Part shown: positions 18,709 through 28,372 of the stretch, piece after piece
Position numbering within the stretch: position 1 is the first letter of the stretch
Layout: the number at the start of each line of letters is the position of its first letter
Origin: Flammeovirgaceae bacterium UBA4465
Lineage (GTDB): Bacteria > Bacteroidota > Bacteroidia > Cytophagales > Cyclobacteriaceae
DNA: 64,000 nt
Direction of reading: 5' to 3'
Assembly (NCBI GenBank): GCA_905182375.1
Contig: CAJJBF010000009.1
Coordinates: 169,984-233,983 of the forward strand
Translations under genes and position numbers: made by a program
The notes under the pieces: model-generated
What the model saw: only the letters and a program-made list of their open reading frames with translations
Database searches by the model: none
Told to the model about the DNA's origin: nothing

Positions 18709-20271
18709 ATGCCAAAAACAGATGTATTAGTGCTCGGATCAGGTATTGCTGGACTCACCTATGCCCTCAAGATCGCTGAGTGTTTTCCTGAGCAAAAAAT
18801 TGTGATTCTGACCAAGGGTGACGAAAGTGAGTCCAATACCAAATATGCACAAGGAGGCATTGCCACGGTCATTGACACTCAAGACGACTCCTACGAAAAA
18901 CATATCTCCGATACGCTGAAAGCCGGTGACGGACTTTGTGATCCACAGGTGGTTCAAATGGTGGTTGAGGAAGGTCCTAAAAGACTCTATGAATTAATTA
19001 ATTGGGGTATCAATTTCGATAAAAGTAAGCTCGGTAAATATGATTTGGGCCTCGAAGGCGGGCACTCGGAACACCGCATTTTACATTTCAAAGACATCAC
19101 GGGTTATGAAATAGAGCGCAAACTGATCATCAAAATCAAACAACAGCAAAACATAACCCTGCTGACTTCTCATTTTGCCGTTGACCTCATTACTGAACAT
19201 CAATTGAAAAGGCCGAAGTCTAAGCAAAAACTGACTTGTTATGGAGCTTATGTTTTTAATCAAAAAACCCAAGAAATAGTTACTTATAGCGCAAAAACCA
19301 CGTTATTGGCTACCGGTGGCATTGGTCAGGTCTATCGAAATACAACCAATCCAATCATTGCCACAGGAGACGGCATCGCCATGGCCTACCGTGCCAAAGC
19401 ACAGGTTTCACATATGGAATTTATTCAATTTCATCCGACTGCCTTGGCCCATCAGTTTAGCCACGGAAGATCTTTTCTCATCTCTGAAGCCGTCCGTGGC
19501 TTAGGAGCCATTTTAAAAAATGAACAGGGAGAAGCTTTCATGCACAAATACGATACAAGAAAAGAACTGGCTTCTCGAGATATCGTTTCACGTGCCATTG
19601 ACAACGAACTCAAAATAAGTGGGGCTGATTTTGTTTATTTAGATTGCACTGCAATTTCCAAAAAAGATTTTAAACAACATTTTCCCAATATTTATGCACA
19701 ATGCATCGAGATTGGTATTGATATCAGTAAACAAATGATTCCCGTAACTCCTGCGGCCCATTATCTGTGTGGTGGTATTGAGGTGGATATCAATGGATGC
19801 ACTTCTGTTCAACATCTTTACGCTTGTGGTGAATGCGCATACACAGGGCTCCATGGTGCCAATCGGCTGGCCTCCAACTCGCTACTCGAAGCCCTGGTTT
19901 ATGCCCATCGATGCTTCATAGCTACTAAAAAAAATATTGAAACCATTAAGCATAAAATTTCCATTCCCGATTGGGATGGTAAAAATACTTTTGAAACCAA
20001 AGAGCAAATTTTAATTACGCACAATCGAAAGGAGTTACAATCCCTCATGAGCGATTATGTAGGGATTATACGGACACACGAAAGATTACTTCGCGCCTCA
20101 AAAAGATTGAACGTCCTCTTTGAGGAGACCGAGGACCTTTATCAAAAAAGTAAATTATCGACTCGGTTATTTGAGTTGCGAAATATGATTTCTACCTCTT
20201 ATTTAATTGTAGAACAATCAATGAAAAGAGTTGAAAATAAGGGAGGGTTTTACAACAGTGACTTGATTTGA
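18709..20271 (+). CDS. nadB: L-aspartate oxidase
   Basis: FAD enzyme oxidising aspartate to iminoaspartate, which NadA uses (520 aa). The dinucleotide-binding motif GSGIAGLTYAL is at residues 9-19. It is followed by the family sequences NTKYAQGGIATV and EGGHSEHRILHFKDITG, the active-site region FIQFHPTALAHQ then ISEAVRGLGA, and the FAD-binding C-terminal block GANRLASNSLLEALVYAHR. The helical C-terminal domain of the succinate dehydrogenase/fumarate reductase flavoprotein family is present (from about residue 430). It is co-transcribed with nadA. Confidence 0.96.
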   Translation: MPKTDVLVLGSGIAGLTYALKIAECFPEQKIVILTKGDESESNTKYAQGGIATVIDTQDDSYEKHISDTLKAGDGLCDPQVVQMVVEEGPKRLYELINWGINFDKSKLGKYDLGLEGGHSEHRILHFKDITGYEIERKLIIKIKQQQNITLLTSHFAVDLITEHQLKRPKSKQKLTCYGAYVFNQKTQEIVTYSAKTTLLATGGIGQVYRNTTNPIIATGDGIAMAYRAKAQVSHMEFIQFHPTALAHQFSHGRSFLISEAVRGLGAILKNEQGEAFMHKYDTRKELASRDIVSRAIDNELKISGADFVYLDCTAISKKDFKQHFPNIYAQCIEIGIDISKQMIPVTPAAHYLCGGIEVDINGCTSVQHLYACGECAYTGLHGANRLASNSLLEALVYAHRCFIATKKNIETIKHKISIPDWDGKNTFETKEQILITHNRKELQSLMSDYVGIIRTHERLLRASKRLNVLFEETEDLYQKSKLSTRLFELRNMISTSYLIVEQSMKRVENKGGFYNSDLI

Positions 20272-20485
20272 TTCAAAAAAGAAATAAAAGTCCAAAAATG
20301 CTGAACTTAACTTTCTATGATCTCATTTTAAGGGACGAGACAGAGATCCAACTGGTTTTATTTTCCGAAAAATAATCAGGCCTCTTTTGCCTCTAAAAAA
20401 TTAGCCTCAAGCGGTAAATTATTTACAAAAAATTGTCTTTTTTGAGGTTTTTGGCTTAGCATTGATATTTATTAAGTAGACCATT

Positions 20486-21019
20486 ATGAGTGATGAGTAT
20501 TTGATATTAGTTGATGAAAATGATCAACAATGGGGTAAAATGGAAAAACTAAAAGTTCATCAGCTGGGGTTACTCCATCGCGCCTTTTCCATCTTCATAT
20601 TTAACAGCAAAGGCCAAGTACTTCTACAGCAGCGCGCCGCTGATAAATATCATTCAGCAAATTTATGGTCCAATACCTGTTGCAGTCATCCCCAGTTTGG
20701 AGAAGCTATGCCTCAGGCTACAAAAAGGCGACTTCAAGAAGAAATGGGCCTGGACTGCACCCTAACTTTTGCCTTTAAATTTGTTTATAAAGTTAATTTT
20801 TCAAATGGATTAAGTGAGCACGAATGTGATCATGTCTATTTTGGATATTCCGATGCCCTTCCCCAAGCCAATCCATTGGAAGTTCAAAATTATAAATACA
20901 TCGGACTCAATGAGCTTCAAGAAGAGCTTTCGAAAAATGCTGATAACTATTCTGAATGGCTTAAAATTTGTCTTGATCAATTGATCAATCATCAAAGAAA
21001 TCATCAAAGAAGTGCCTAA
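20486..21019 (+). CDS. idi: Isopentenyl-diphosphate delta-isomerase, type 1
   Basis: Interconverts IPP and DMAPP for isoprenoid synthesis (177 aa). The metal-dependent Nudix-fold enzyme is recognised by the active-site Cys region NTCCSHPQFGE, the Nudix-like helix ATKRRLQEEMGLDC, and the catalytic Glu region SEHECDHVYFGY. Its 214-base upstream gap has no recognised gene. It is followed 76 bases later by a TauE/SafE permease on the same strand, perhaps by chance. Confidence 0.95.
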   Translation: MSDEYLILVDENDQQWGKMEKLKVHQLGLLHRAFSIFIFNSKGQVLLQQRAADKYHSANLWSNTCCSHPQFGEAMPQATKRRLQEEMGLDCTLTFAFKFVYKVNFSNGLSEHECDHVYFGYSDALPQANPLEVQNYKYIGLNELQEELSKNADNYSEWLKICLDQLINHQRNHQRSA

Positions 21020-21095
21020 AGTTGCCCTAAAAAAAATTATCTTCATATGTGTGAAAATAGATGGCCTTAGCGCCCTTTGGTAGCGCCTCAACTTT

Positions 21096-21851
21096 ATGCC
21101 TGAATACGGAATCCCTCTTATTTTCTTTTTGATTGCCTTTTTTTACGCTTCCGTGGGTTTTGGCGGTGGATCTAGTTACTTGGCATTATTAAGTCTCTTT
21201 TTGACTGAGTTTCAAGAAATAAGAACCTTAGCCCTCCTTTTAAATTTAATTGTCGTAAGCATAGGGACCTTTATGTTCATTAGAAACGATGTTTTTAAGT
21301 GGAAACTTTTTTGGCCTTTTATACTCAGCAGTATGCCCCTCTCTTTTTTAGGTGCTCAGCTTCCATTGTCTGAAAAAATGTTTTTTCTAGTACTCGGCTT
21401 CGCACTTTTAGGAGCATCTTTTTTTATATTTATTCAATTGTTTCAGCGATCTCATTCCAATAACCCTTTAAAAGCTTATAAAAAATTAATGATCGGAAGT
21501 GGCATTGGATTACTGTCGGGCGTCTCTGGCATCGGAGGAGGTATCTTTCTTTCTCCAACACTTAACTTGATCGGATGGAAAGATGCGCGCACCGTTGCCG
21601 CACTGGCTTCCCTTTTTATTTTATGTAATTCTATCGCAGGCTTGGGTGGACTCATCGCCTCAAACACTTTTAAATTAAATATGTCATTGACTTTTCCGTT
21701 GATCTTGGCGGTAGCCCTAGGTGGAGCCTTAGGATCATTTATCACCAATAAAAAAATAACCACGCAAACGATCAAACTATTTACGGCAATTTTGATTGCC
21801 TACGTAGGTTTCAGACTGGTCTTATTACATGGTTGGGGATGGCATATCTAA
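21096..21851 (+). CDS. TauE/SafE-family membrane permease
   Basis: Integral membrane protein of the TauE/SafE (sulfite exporter / anion permease) family, 251 aa with about eight hydrophobic helices. The duplicated family motif is visible as ASVGFGGGSSYLALL near residue 20 and SGVSGIGGGIFLSPTLNLIG near 140. Family members export sulfite, sulfoacetate or other organosulfur anions; the substrate here is unknown. It ends four bases before the convergent cox operon, so any link with the CO dehydrogenase genes would be positional only. Confidence 0.85.
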   Translation: MPEYGIPLIFFLIAFFYASVGFGGGSSYLALLSLFLTEFQEIRTLALLLNLIVVSIGTFMFIRNDVFKWKLFWPFILSSMPLSFLGAQLPLSEKMFFLVLGFALLGASFFIFIQLFQRSHSNNPLKAYKKLMIGSGIGLLSGVSGIGGGIFLSPTLNLIGWKDARTVAALASLFILCNSIAGLGGLIASNTFKLNMSLTFPLILAVALGGALGSFITNKKITTQTIKLFTAILIAYVGFRLVLLHGWGWHI

Positions 21852-21855
21852 AGCA

Positions 21856-22824
21856 TTAAATATAGGCCGAAGGCTCTTTTTGAAAAGAGGCATAACACCC
21901 ATCGCAGCAAAAATATACCTGCTCACCTTCATGTTCTACTACATGCTTTGCTGCACTTTTTGAAACCGGTATTTTACATACTGGATTGATGTATAAATCA
22001 CTGGATAAATTTGGGTCTAAAGGTATAGATGGATTCATCGGATCTGCTTTTGACCTACTCAGCTGAATGATTTCAGCCAAAATAGAAATCGCCACCTCAG
22101 TCGGTATTTTGGCATTGATATCCAGGCCCGCAGGTGTTTTGACTTTAGCCAATTGTGCGTGTGGAACCGCTTTCCTTTTTAAGGCCATCAATACTGCATT
22201 GGCTTTCCTGCTGCTCGCTACGAATCCTAAATACTTCGGATCCGTCTGCAGGGCACTCGCTAAACTTTCTTCATCTCCCTCTCCTTGCGTACATACGACC
22301 ACATATTCATTGCGATGTAAGGTGGGGTCGAATGCTTTCAGCATCACCCTATCACTGGCCGCAGAGAACATCTCTTCTTCGACCAGATCAGAGATCACCG
22401 TGACTCTAAATCCGGAAAGGGCACCCAATTCGCACAAGGCTTTAGCGATGTGCGATCGTCCAAAAATTTTTAATTCAAGTAATGGCATAATTGGTTCAAC
22501 ATAAACTTCTAATGACCCACCACTCATGCAGGTCATTTTATAATTTTTAACTCCTGATTGCTCAGGTGCATCTAAAGCCGTTTGGATACGCACCAATCTT
22601 GGGCTTCGTTCCTCAATAGCGGCCAAAGCCTCTTTGATCACAATACCGCGCGTACATCCTCCTCCTATCCAACCCTTTATCTCACCGTTCTGGGTAATGA
22701 GTGCTTTATCTCCCGGCTTTCCTGAGGTCGGTGCTTCTCTGCGCACAATAGAAGCCATCGCAACAGCTTCTTGCTTTTTTTGATAGGATTCTAGATTTTT
22801 AAGCAATGACAAATAATTATGCAT
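21856..22824 (-). CDS. coxF: XdhC/CoxF-family maturation protein fused to a YHS domain
   Basis: Last gene of the cox operon (322 aa). The N-terminal XdhC/CoxI domain has GGWIGGGCTRGIVIKEAL-like text (WIGGGCTRGIVIKEAL) near 52 and MTCMSGGSLEVYVEPI near 98. The second domain is the Rossmann-type XdhC C-domain (LKIFGRSHIAKALCELG). XdhC proteins bind and protect molybdenum cofactor, add its terminal sulfur ligand with a desulfurase, and hand it to hydroxylase-family enzymes. The C-terminal 45 residues are a YHS domain, NPVCKIPVSKSAAKHV then VYFCCDGCYASF, with cysteines placed for metal binding. The start overlaps coxE by eight bases. The YHS fusion could serve copper handling for the Mo-Cu site (hypothesis). 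Confidence 0.85.
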   Translation of the reverse strand: MHNYLSLLKNLESYQKKQEAVAMASIVRREAPTSGKPGDKALITQNGEIKGWIGGGCTRGIVIKEALAAIEERSPRLVRIQTALDAPEQSGVKNYKMTCMSGGSLEVYVEPIMPLLELKIFGRSHIAKALCELGALSGFRVTVISDLVEEEMFSAASDRVMLKAFDPTLHRNEYVVVCTQGEGDEESLASALQTDPKYLGFVASSRKANAVLMALKRKAVPHAQLAKVKTPAGLDINAKIPTEVAISILAEIIQLSRSKADPMNPSIPLDPNLSSDLYINPVCKIPVSKSAAKHVVEHEGEQVYFCCDGCYASFQKEPSAYI

Positions 22825-23965
22825 GCGATAAGATATTTTCTAATTCCATCAAACTATCTAAATTATGTGCCGACCGGAAGTCATCTACAGCGGGCAGAGC
22901 TGCCTTCATTCCTTTGGCCAAAGGCTCATATCCTTTCATTCCTTTTAAAGGATTCAACCAGACCAATTTTCTGGTTCTTAATTTAATTTTATGTACTTCA
23001 TCAAACATCACCTGAGGATCACCATCATCTAGACCATCACTTAAGATAATGGTAACACTGCGGCCATTCAAAACTTGTTTGGCAAATTGATCATTAAAAG
23101 AGCCTAAGCAATCTCCTATTTTAGTCCCTCCTGACCAATTGGTCGCGCGCGCGCTCATTTGCATCATTGACTCCGTCAATTCATCTTCTTTCAATAAATC
23201 GGTAATTCGAATCAAGTGGGTACTGAAAATAAAGGCTTCAATGTTCTTAAGATGGGATTTCAATGACCATACAAATTTTAACAAAAAAAATGAGTATTTA
23301 TCCATCGAACCACTTACGTCCAACAAGATAACCAATTTTGTTTTTTGAATTTTCCTTTTCTGATAACTCAAATTAATAATTTCGTCTCTTGAACTGATGT
23401 TTTTTCTTATTGATTTTCGAATATCTATTTTTCCTTTATTGGCATGGGTCAATCTGCGTTTTAAACGGGTATTCAATTGCTTCAATAATTTTTCAATAAG
23501 ATCATCAAGCTGATCTAAATCTACCGTTTTGATTTTAGAAAAATCCGTATGCTTGAGTTGATCCACATGACTTACTCCTGAAACACTCTTGGCTTCCTCA
23601 AGAGGTGGCTTTTCTTTATTTTTATCATCTTTTAATCCCATCATCACCAAAGAGGCCTTCGTATTCTTAGTAACGTTGGACTTCCCTTGCTGCTGAATTT
23701 TATGTGCATACTTATGCTTTCGCTTTTTCCAGTACACCTTAAAGCAGTGATCGAATATAACCTCTTCTTCGAGATCCTTACAAAACAATGATTTTAATCC
23801 GTAATAAAAAGATTGCGGATCCCGAATGAATCCTAGCTGTGCTGTTTTTACCCCCTCTTGTGTATGACTTAAACCAATGGAAAGACCATTTTGCCGACAC
23901 ATTTCACTGAAACCCACCATCGATGCCCTCATGGATTGGTGATGGGTAAAATGGCTTAGTTCCAT
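22817..23965 (-). CDS. coxE: CoxE-like VWA-domain protein
   Basis: A von Willebrand factor A protein (382 aa) that, with the MoxR ATPase CoxD, is needed for maturation of the Cu-S-Mo site in studied CO dehydrogenases. The VWA domain lies in the C-terminal half, with the MIDAS sequence LLDVSGSMDKYS near residue 215, THLIRIT, and ILSDGLDDGDP near 305. The N-terminal half is the charged CoxE-specific region. It starts two bases after the end of coxD, consistent with translational coupling. Confidence 0.9.
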   Translation of the reverse strand: MELSHFTHHQSMRASMVGFSEMCRQNGLSIGLSHTQEGVKTAQLGFIRDPQSFYYGLKSLFCKDLEEEVIFDHCFKVYWKKRKHKYAHKIQQQGKSNVTKNTKASLVMMGLKDDKNKEKPPLEEAKSVSGVSHVDQLKHTDFSKIKTVDLDQLDDLIEKLLKQLNTRLKRRLTHANKGKIDIRKSIRKNISSRDEIINLSYQKRKIQKTKLVILLDVSGSMDKYSFFLLKFVWSLKSHLKNIEAFIFSTHLIRITDLLKEDELTESMMQMSARATNWSGGTKIGDCLGSFNDQFAKQVLNGRSVTIILSDGLDDGDPQVMFDEVHKIKLRTRKLVWLNPLKGMKGYEPLAKGMKAALPAVDDFRSAHNLDSLMELENILSHA

Positions 23966-23967
23966 AG

Positions 23968-24840
23968 CTAAGCTGAAGTTTTTTCTAAAATACTGGTTAA
24001 AGAATGCTTGATTTCATTGATGTCTTTTTGGGACTTTAATACGCATCCAAGGGTTGATTCGATTAATTCTGGGGATAAAGTAGTCGCATTTAAGGTGATC
24101 AACGCGCGTGCCCAGTCGATGGTCTCTGCAATGCCAGGAGTTTTCTGCAAATGTTGGCCCCGCAGGTATTCTACGAACCTCACCAAATGTTGGAGTATCT
24201 CTACCTCTCCTCCAACGTGTTTCTCTACAATCGCTAACTCTTTGTCAAAAGTTGGGAAATCAACCCAATGATACAAACATCGTCTTTTTAAAGCATCGCT
24301 TAAATCTCTGGTACGATTAGAAGTAAGAATGACCACAGGTTTATGTTTGGCCTTAATGGTTCCTAGTTCAGGAATAGAAATTTGAAAATCTGACAAAAGC
24401 TCTAGCAAAAAAGCTTCAAATTCTTCATCTGCTCGATCAATTTCATCAATGAGTAATACGGCTGGTTTGTCTGAGGTAATCGCCTTGAGTAAGGGACGTT
24501 TTAATAAAAATTCATCGCTAAAAATAAATTTCTCTTGCTCCTCCGCTGAGATCTTTTCTTTTTCACTGAGTTTGATATGCAATAATTGTTTTTGATAATT
24601 CCACTCATAAACAGAAGTGCTTACATCCAGTCCCTCATAACATTGTAACCTGATCAGCTCATGATCCTGATAATGGGAAATAATGTTGGCTGCCTCTGTT
24701 TTCCCAACCCCAGGAGGGCCTTCCAAAAGTAAAGGCTTTTTCAGCTTCAACATTAAAAAAAGAACTGTTGCCAGCTCTTCTTCCACAACATAATCAAGTT
24801 GATCAAATCTATCAATCAACTCTTTTACCTCTGGTATCAT
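23968..24840 (-). CDS. coxD: MoxR-type AAA+ ATPase (CoxD-like)
   Basis: AAA+ chaperone-like ATPase (290 aa). Walker A is LEGPPGVGKTEA near residue 39, Walker B VLLIDEIDRADEEFE near 126, sensor 1 VVILTSNRTRDLSDALKRRC near 168. In carboxidotrophs CoxD partners CoxE and is required for assembling the copper and sulfide of the active site. Its position between coxG and coxE matches that role. Confident on family; function follows from context. Confidence 0.92.
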   Translation of the reverse strand: MIPEVKELIDRFDQLDYVVEEELATVLFLMLKLKKPLLLEGPPGVGKTEAANIISHYQDHELIRLQCYEGLDVSTSVYEWNYQKQLLHIKLSEKEKISAEEQEKFIFSDEFLLKRPLLKAITSDKPAVLLIDEIDRADEEFEAFLLELLSDFQISIPELGTIKAKHKPVVILTSNRTRDLSDALKRRCLYHWVDFPTFDKELAIVEKHVGGEVEILQHLVRFVEYLRGQHLQKTPGIAETIDWARALITLNATTLSPELIESTLGCVLKSQKDINEIKHSLTSILEKTSA

Positions 24841-24850
24841 ATGTTTTAGG

Positions 24851-25372
24851 TCATTTTTTGAAGAGCCCTTTCACCACAGATCCCATCATAGAACCCGCCT
24901 TTAAGGAATTATCTACCTCATCACCAGACAATAGTTTTTTGAAATTATCAACGAATTGATCCATCAATTGAGCCGACACATCATTGATTAATCTAGAGCC
25001 AAACTGCGCCAGCGTACCTTGTATATTGACCACCATTTTAAAATCTACCTCAGTCCCTTCATCCGTCGTCACCGCACTCCCATTCATGGTCATTTCAGCG
25101 TTTCCTTTTCCTTTGGAATCAAGTCCTTTCCCTCGAAGTAACATGGTATGGGCATCATTATCCATTTCTTCAATGGTAATTTCTCCGTCATATTTTGTTT
25201 TAATGGGACCAAATTTCAAAGTAACCTCACCTTTGTAGTTATTGTCATCTATTTGATCTGTGATCGTAGCTCCAGGCACACAACCGGAGATTTCTTTAGG
25301 ATTACTGAGCCTTTTCCATACTTCTTTGATGGGCGCCTCTAAACTAAATTTTTTTGTAATTGTTGCTTCCAT
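24851..25372 (-). CDS. coxG: CoxG-like SRPBCC protein
   Basis: Carbon monoxide dehydrogenase subunit G family (173 aa), a START/SRPBCC fold thought to recruit the enzyme to the membrane. Family features: FSLEAPIKEVWKRLSNPKEI at the start, SGCVPGATITDQ, YKGEVTLKFGPIKTKYDGEI, and a conserved middle with MLLRGKGLDSKGKGNAEM. The C-terminus (MMGSVVKGLFKK) could be an amphipathic membrane-binding tail. It lies 74 bases downstream of coxL and 10 before coxD. Confidence 0.9.
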   Translation of the reverse strand: MEATITKKFSLEAPIKEVWKRLSNPKEISGCVPGATITDQIDDNNYKGEVTLKFGPIKTKYDGEITIEEMDNDAHTMLLRGKGLDSKGKGNAEMTMNGSAVTTDEGTEVDFKMVVNIQGTLAQFGSRLINDVSAQLMDQFVDNFKKLLSGDEVDNSLKAGSMMGSVVKGLFKK

Positions 25373-25446
25373 TAACGATTTGAATTAAATAACAAACCGG
25401 TTCCCAAATGAGAGCCGGTTCGTTAAAAGTAAATTATTTATTTAAA

Positions 25447-27834
25447 TTATGATTCTACGATATTCTTATCTAATACACCTTTCTCCTTCAACGCTTTGAA
25501 AATTTTGTAAGGCGTAATCGGAATATCTAAATGTGTAATCCCATAAGGTTTCAATGCATCTACGATCGCATTGGCAATCGCTGGAGGCGCACCAACGGTA
25601 GGTGACTCTCCAATACCTTTTGCTCCAATGGGATGATGGGGTGATGGAGTGACCGTATGTCCAGTTTCCCAACTCGGTGATTCCACCGCAGTAGGTACCA
25701 AATAATCCATCAACGTTCCATTCAATATATTACCATCATCATCATAAATCAATTCTTCATACATGGCAGGTGCAATACCTTGGGTCAATCCACCGTGTAC
25801 TTGCCCTTGTGCAATCATTGGATTGATTATATGACCGGCATCATCTATCGCTACGAATCTTCGAACCTTAATTTCAAAAGTATCCGAATCAATATCTACT
25901 ACGCAGATATAAGCTCCCGATGGGAAGGTAAGATTTGGAGGATCATAATAATGAGTAGCCTCAAATCCAGCTTCCATCCCTTGTGGGTGATTGGTGTATG
26001 AAGCAAAAACTATTTCCTGAATGGTTTTTGATTTTTCAGGCGCTCCCTTTACGGAAAACTTTCCAGGCTCCCACTCCAAATCATCTTCAGATACTTCTAA
26101 CAAATAGGCTGCGATTTTTTTCGCTTTGTCCCGAAGTTTTCTCGCAGCCATAACAGCCGCAGCCCCAGCAGTAGGCGTACTTCTACTTGCATAAGTTCCC
26201 AGTCCATAAGGTGCCGTATCTGTATCTCCTTCTTCTATCTGAATGTCCTTGGCAGGAATTCCTAATTCCTCTGCAATGATTTGTGCATAGGTGGTTTCAT
26301 GACCTTGACCTTGAGACTTGGTTCCAAACCTTGCAATGGCCTTGCCAGTTGGGTGTACCCTGATCTCAGCACTGTCAAACATTTTGATTCCTAAAATATC
26401 AAAATCTTTGGAAGGTCCGGCGCCAACGATTTCAGTAAAAGTGGATAATCCAATACCCATCAATTCGCCTTTCTTCCTTTTTTCAGCTTGCTCTATCCTT
26501 AAATTGTCATAATCAATGCCTTTCATCGCCAATTTAAGCCCTGCTTCATAATCTCCACTGTCATACTCCCAACCAGTCGGAGAATGATACGGGAATTGCT
26601 CTTTCTTGATGAAATTTTGAAATCTCAATGCCGCTGGATCTTTGCCGATTTCTAGGGCAAATCGATCGGTAATACGTTCTATAGCATGCACGGCTTCTGT
26701 CACCCTAAAAGAACATCGGTAAGCGACGCCTCCGGGTGGCTTATTGGTGTATACCGCATCTGCCTCCATAAAGGCATTTGGATAATCATAAGATCCTGTA
26801 CCGATAGAAAACATACCTGTTGGAAACTTCGACGGGTTTGCCGATGCATCCGTATATCCGTGATCTGCCAATACCTTCATACGGGTCGCCAAGATCTTTC
26901 CATCTTTGGTTCCCGCGAGTTCGGCGGTTATATGATAGTCCCTTGCAAATGAATCTGCCTGCAGATTTTCACTTCTATCTTCAATCCACTTTACTGGCTT
27001 TCCGATTAAAAATGAAGCCGCAATGGCAATGACGTAGCCTGGGTATACTGGTACTTTACCCCCAAATCCTCCTCCAATGTCTGGTGAAATGACTCTGATT
27101 TTTTCTTCTGTAAGCCCTACATGACCCGCAACCAAAGCAAATACCGTTCTGATTGCATGGGGGGCTTGCGTAGTCATGTACATCGTAAGGTGATTATCTA
27201 CCTTATCATAACTCGCCACACATCCACACGTTTCAATAGAAGCCACGTGAATCCTAGGAATATGCATTTGTTCCTTAACGGTCACTTCTGCCTCTTGAAA
27301 GATCTTTTCAGTCTCTTCTTTTTGTCCAACTTCCCAATGCCAAATATGATTGTCTTTTTTATCGGGTTTATCCGTTCGCAATATAGGCGCGTCGGCATCT
27401 AATGCTTTGAAGGGATCTACTACGGGCTTCATCACCTCATATTCCACTCTGACCGCTTCACGAGCATCTCGGGCTATGTATTTTTCAGTTGCAATGACGG
27501 CGGCTACCTCCTGCGCCTGATACATGACCGTATCCACGGGCAAAACCATTTGCGTATCGGACATTAAAGTAGGCATCCAATGCAGATTGTATTGCTCCAG
27601 ATCTTTTCCTGTAATTACGGCCAATACGCCTGGGATCTTTAAAGCTTCCGAACTGTCTATATTTTTAATTTTAGCATAGGCGTAAGGACTTCGGACAATG
27701 TCCATATATAAAGTTCCTGGCAGCTTTACGTCATCCGTATAGTTGCCTTTCCCATGAATAAATCGATCATCCTCTTTGCGCTTCATGGAATGACCCATGC
27801 CACTAATTTCTTTCGATGTTTTACACTGTATCAT
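25447..27834 (-). CDS. coxL: Form I (Mo-Cu) aerobic carbon monoxide dehydrogenase, large subunit
   Basis: Catalytic subunit (795 aa) that oxidises CO to CO2 at a molybdenum-copper centre carrying molybdopterin dinucleotide. The decisive motif is AYRCSFR at residues 371-377; its Cys374 (codon 26713-26715) matches the copper-ligating Cys of form I enzymes, whereas form II proteins read AYRGAGR. The catalytic Glu is E743 in KGIGESP, and the cofactor-binding GGGFGGK block is at 254-260. Length is normal for the family (about 800). Gene order M-S-L is that of form I clusters. The enzyme is cytoplasmic, attached to the inner membrane face, and passes electrons to the respiratory chain. Confidence 0.95.
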   Translation of the reverse strand: MIQCKTSKEISGMGHSMKRKEDDRFIHGKGNYTDDVKLPGTLYMDIVRSPYAYAKIKNIDSSEALKIPGVLAVITGKDLEQYNLHWMPTLMSDTQMVLPVDTVMYQAQEVAAVIATEKYIARDAREAVRVEYEVMKPVVDPFKALDADAPILRTDKPDKKDNHIWHWEVGQKEETEKIFQEAEVTVKEQMHIPRIHVASIETCGCVASYDKVDNHLTMYMTTQAPHAIRTVFALVAGHVGLTEEKIRVISPDIGGGFGGKVPVYPGYVIAIAASFLIGKPVKWIEDRSENLQADSFARDYHITAELAGTKDGKILATRMKVLADHGYTDASANPSKFPTGMFSIGTGSYDYPNAFMEADAVYTNKPPGGVAYRCSFRVTEAVHAIERITDRFALEIGKDPAALRFQNFIKKEQFPYHSPTGWEYDSGDYEAGLKLAMKGIDYDNLRIEQAEKRKKGELMGIGLSTFTEIVGAGPSKDFDILGIKMFDSAEIRVHPTGKAIARFGTKSQGQGHETTYAQIIAEELGIPAKDIQIEEGDTDTAPYGLGTYASRSTPTAGAAAVMAARKLRDKAKKIAAYLLEVSEDDLEWEPGKFSVKGAPEKSKTIQEIVFASYTNHPQGMEAGFEATHYYDPPNLTFPSGAYICVVDIDSDTFEIKVRRFVAIDDAGHIINPMIAQGQVHGGLTQGIAPAMYEELIYDDDGNILNGTLMDYLVPTAVESPSWETGHTVTPSPHHPIGAKGIGESPTVGAPPAIANAIVDALKPYGITHLDIPITPYKIFKALKEKGVLDKNIVES

Positions 27835-27857
27835 TATACTATTTTGATTAAGTTAAT

Positions 27858-28364
27858 TTATTCGACAAATACTGGTTCCGTAGAGGGCAACTCATCACCT
27901 CTCAACTTGGCTCCTGCATAAATAATCGACTTTACTATGTTGTTGTATCCTGTGCACCTACACAAATTACCTGAAATACCCCATCGAATTTCTTCTTCCG
28001 TTGGATCTGGGTTTTTCTCCAATAATTCAATGGCTCGAAGCATCATACCTGGCGTACAAAATCCGCAATGCAAGCCGTGATTTTCTTTAAATCCTTCTTG
28101 TATTGGATGTACTCCCTCTGTGGTGGCAATGCCTTCGACCGTAGTGATTTCTTTACCGGCAGCCTGAACCGCTAAAATGGTACATGATTTTGCCGATTTA
28201 CCATCAATTAAGATCGTGCAGGCACCGCAACTTGAAGTATCACATCCTATGTGCGTACCTGTCATTCCAATGTCCTCTCTAATAAAGTGGACCAGCAGGG
28301 TTCTCGGCTCTACTTCTTTTGTAAATTCCTCCCCGTTTATTTTTAATGTAATTTCTTTTTTCAT
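27858..28364 (-). CDS. coxS: CO dehydrogenase small iron-sulfur subunit
   Basis: Two 2Fe-2S clusters relay electrons from the molybdenum site to FAD. I start at the ATG at 28364 (168 aa) rather than a TTG at 28376 that overlaps the coxM stop. The plant-type ferredoxin cluster uses [10 protein letters not shown] plus a later Cys in SAKSC. The helical second cluster uses [10 protein letters not shown] and [10 protein letters not shown]. All eight expected cysteines are present. The gene lies between coxM and coxL with 8- and 23-base gaps. Confidence 0.96.
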   Translation of the reverse strand: MKKEITLKINGEEFTKEVEPRTLLVHFIREDIGMTGTHIGCDTSSCGACTILIDGKSAKSCTILAVQAAGKEITTVEGIATTEGVHPIQEGFKENHGLHCGFCTPGMMLRAIELLEKNPDPTEEEIRWGISGNLCRCTGYNNIVKSIIYAGAKLRGDELPSTEPVFVE

Positions 28365-28372
28365 AGTTAATC

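Noticed and set aside
22067..22504. Plus-strand open frame of 145 codons
   Set aside because: Antisense shadow of the XdhC-YHS gene; no family features and no separate start context.
25447..27834. CoxL as a form II or generic xanthine dehydrogenase subunit
   Set aside because: The active-site sequence is AYRCSFR, not AYRGAGR, and the M-S-L gene order fits form I.
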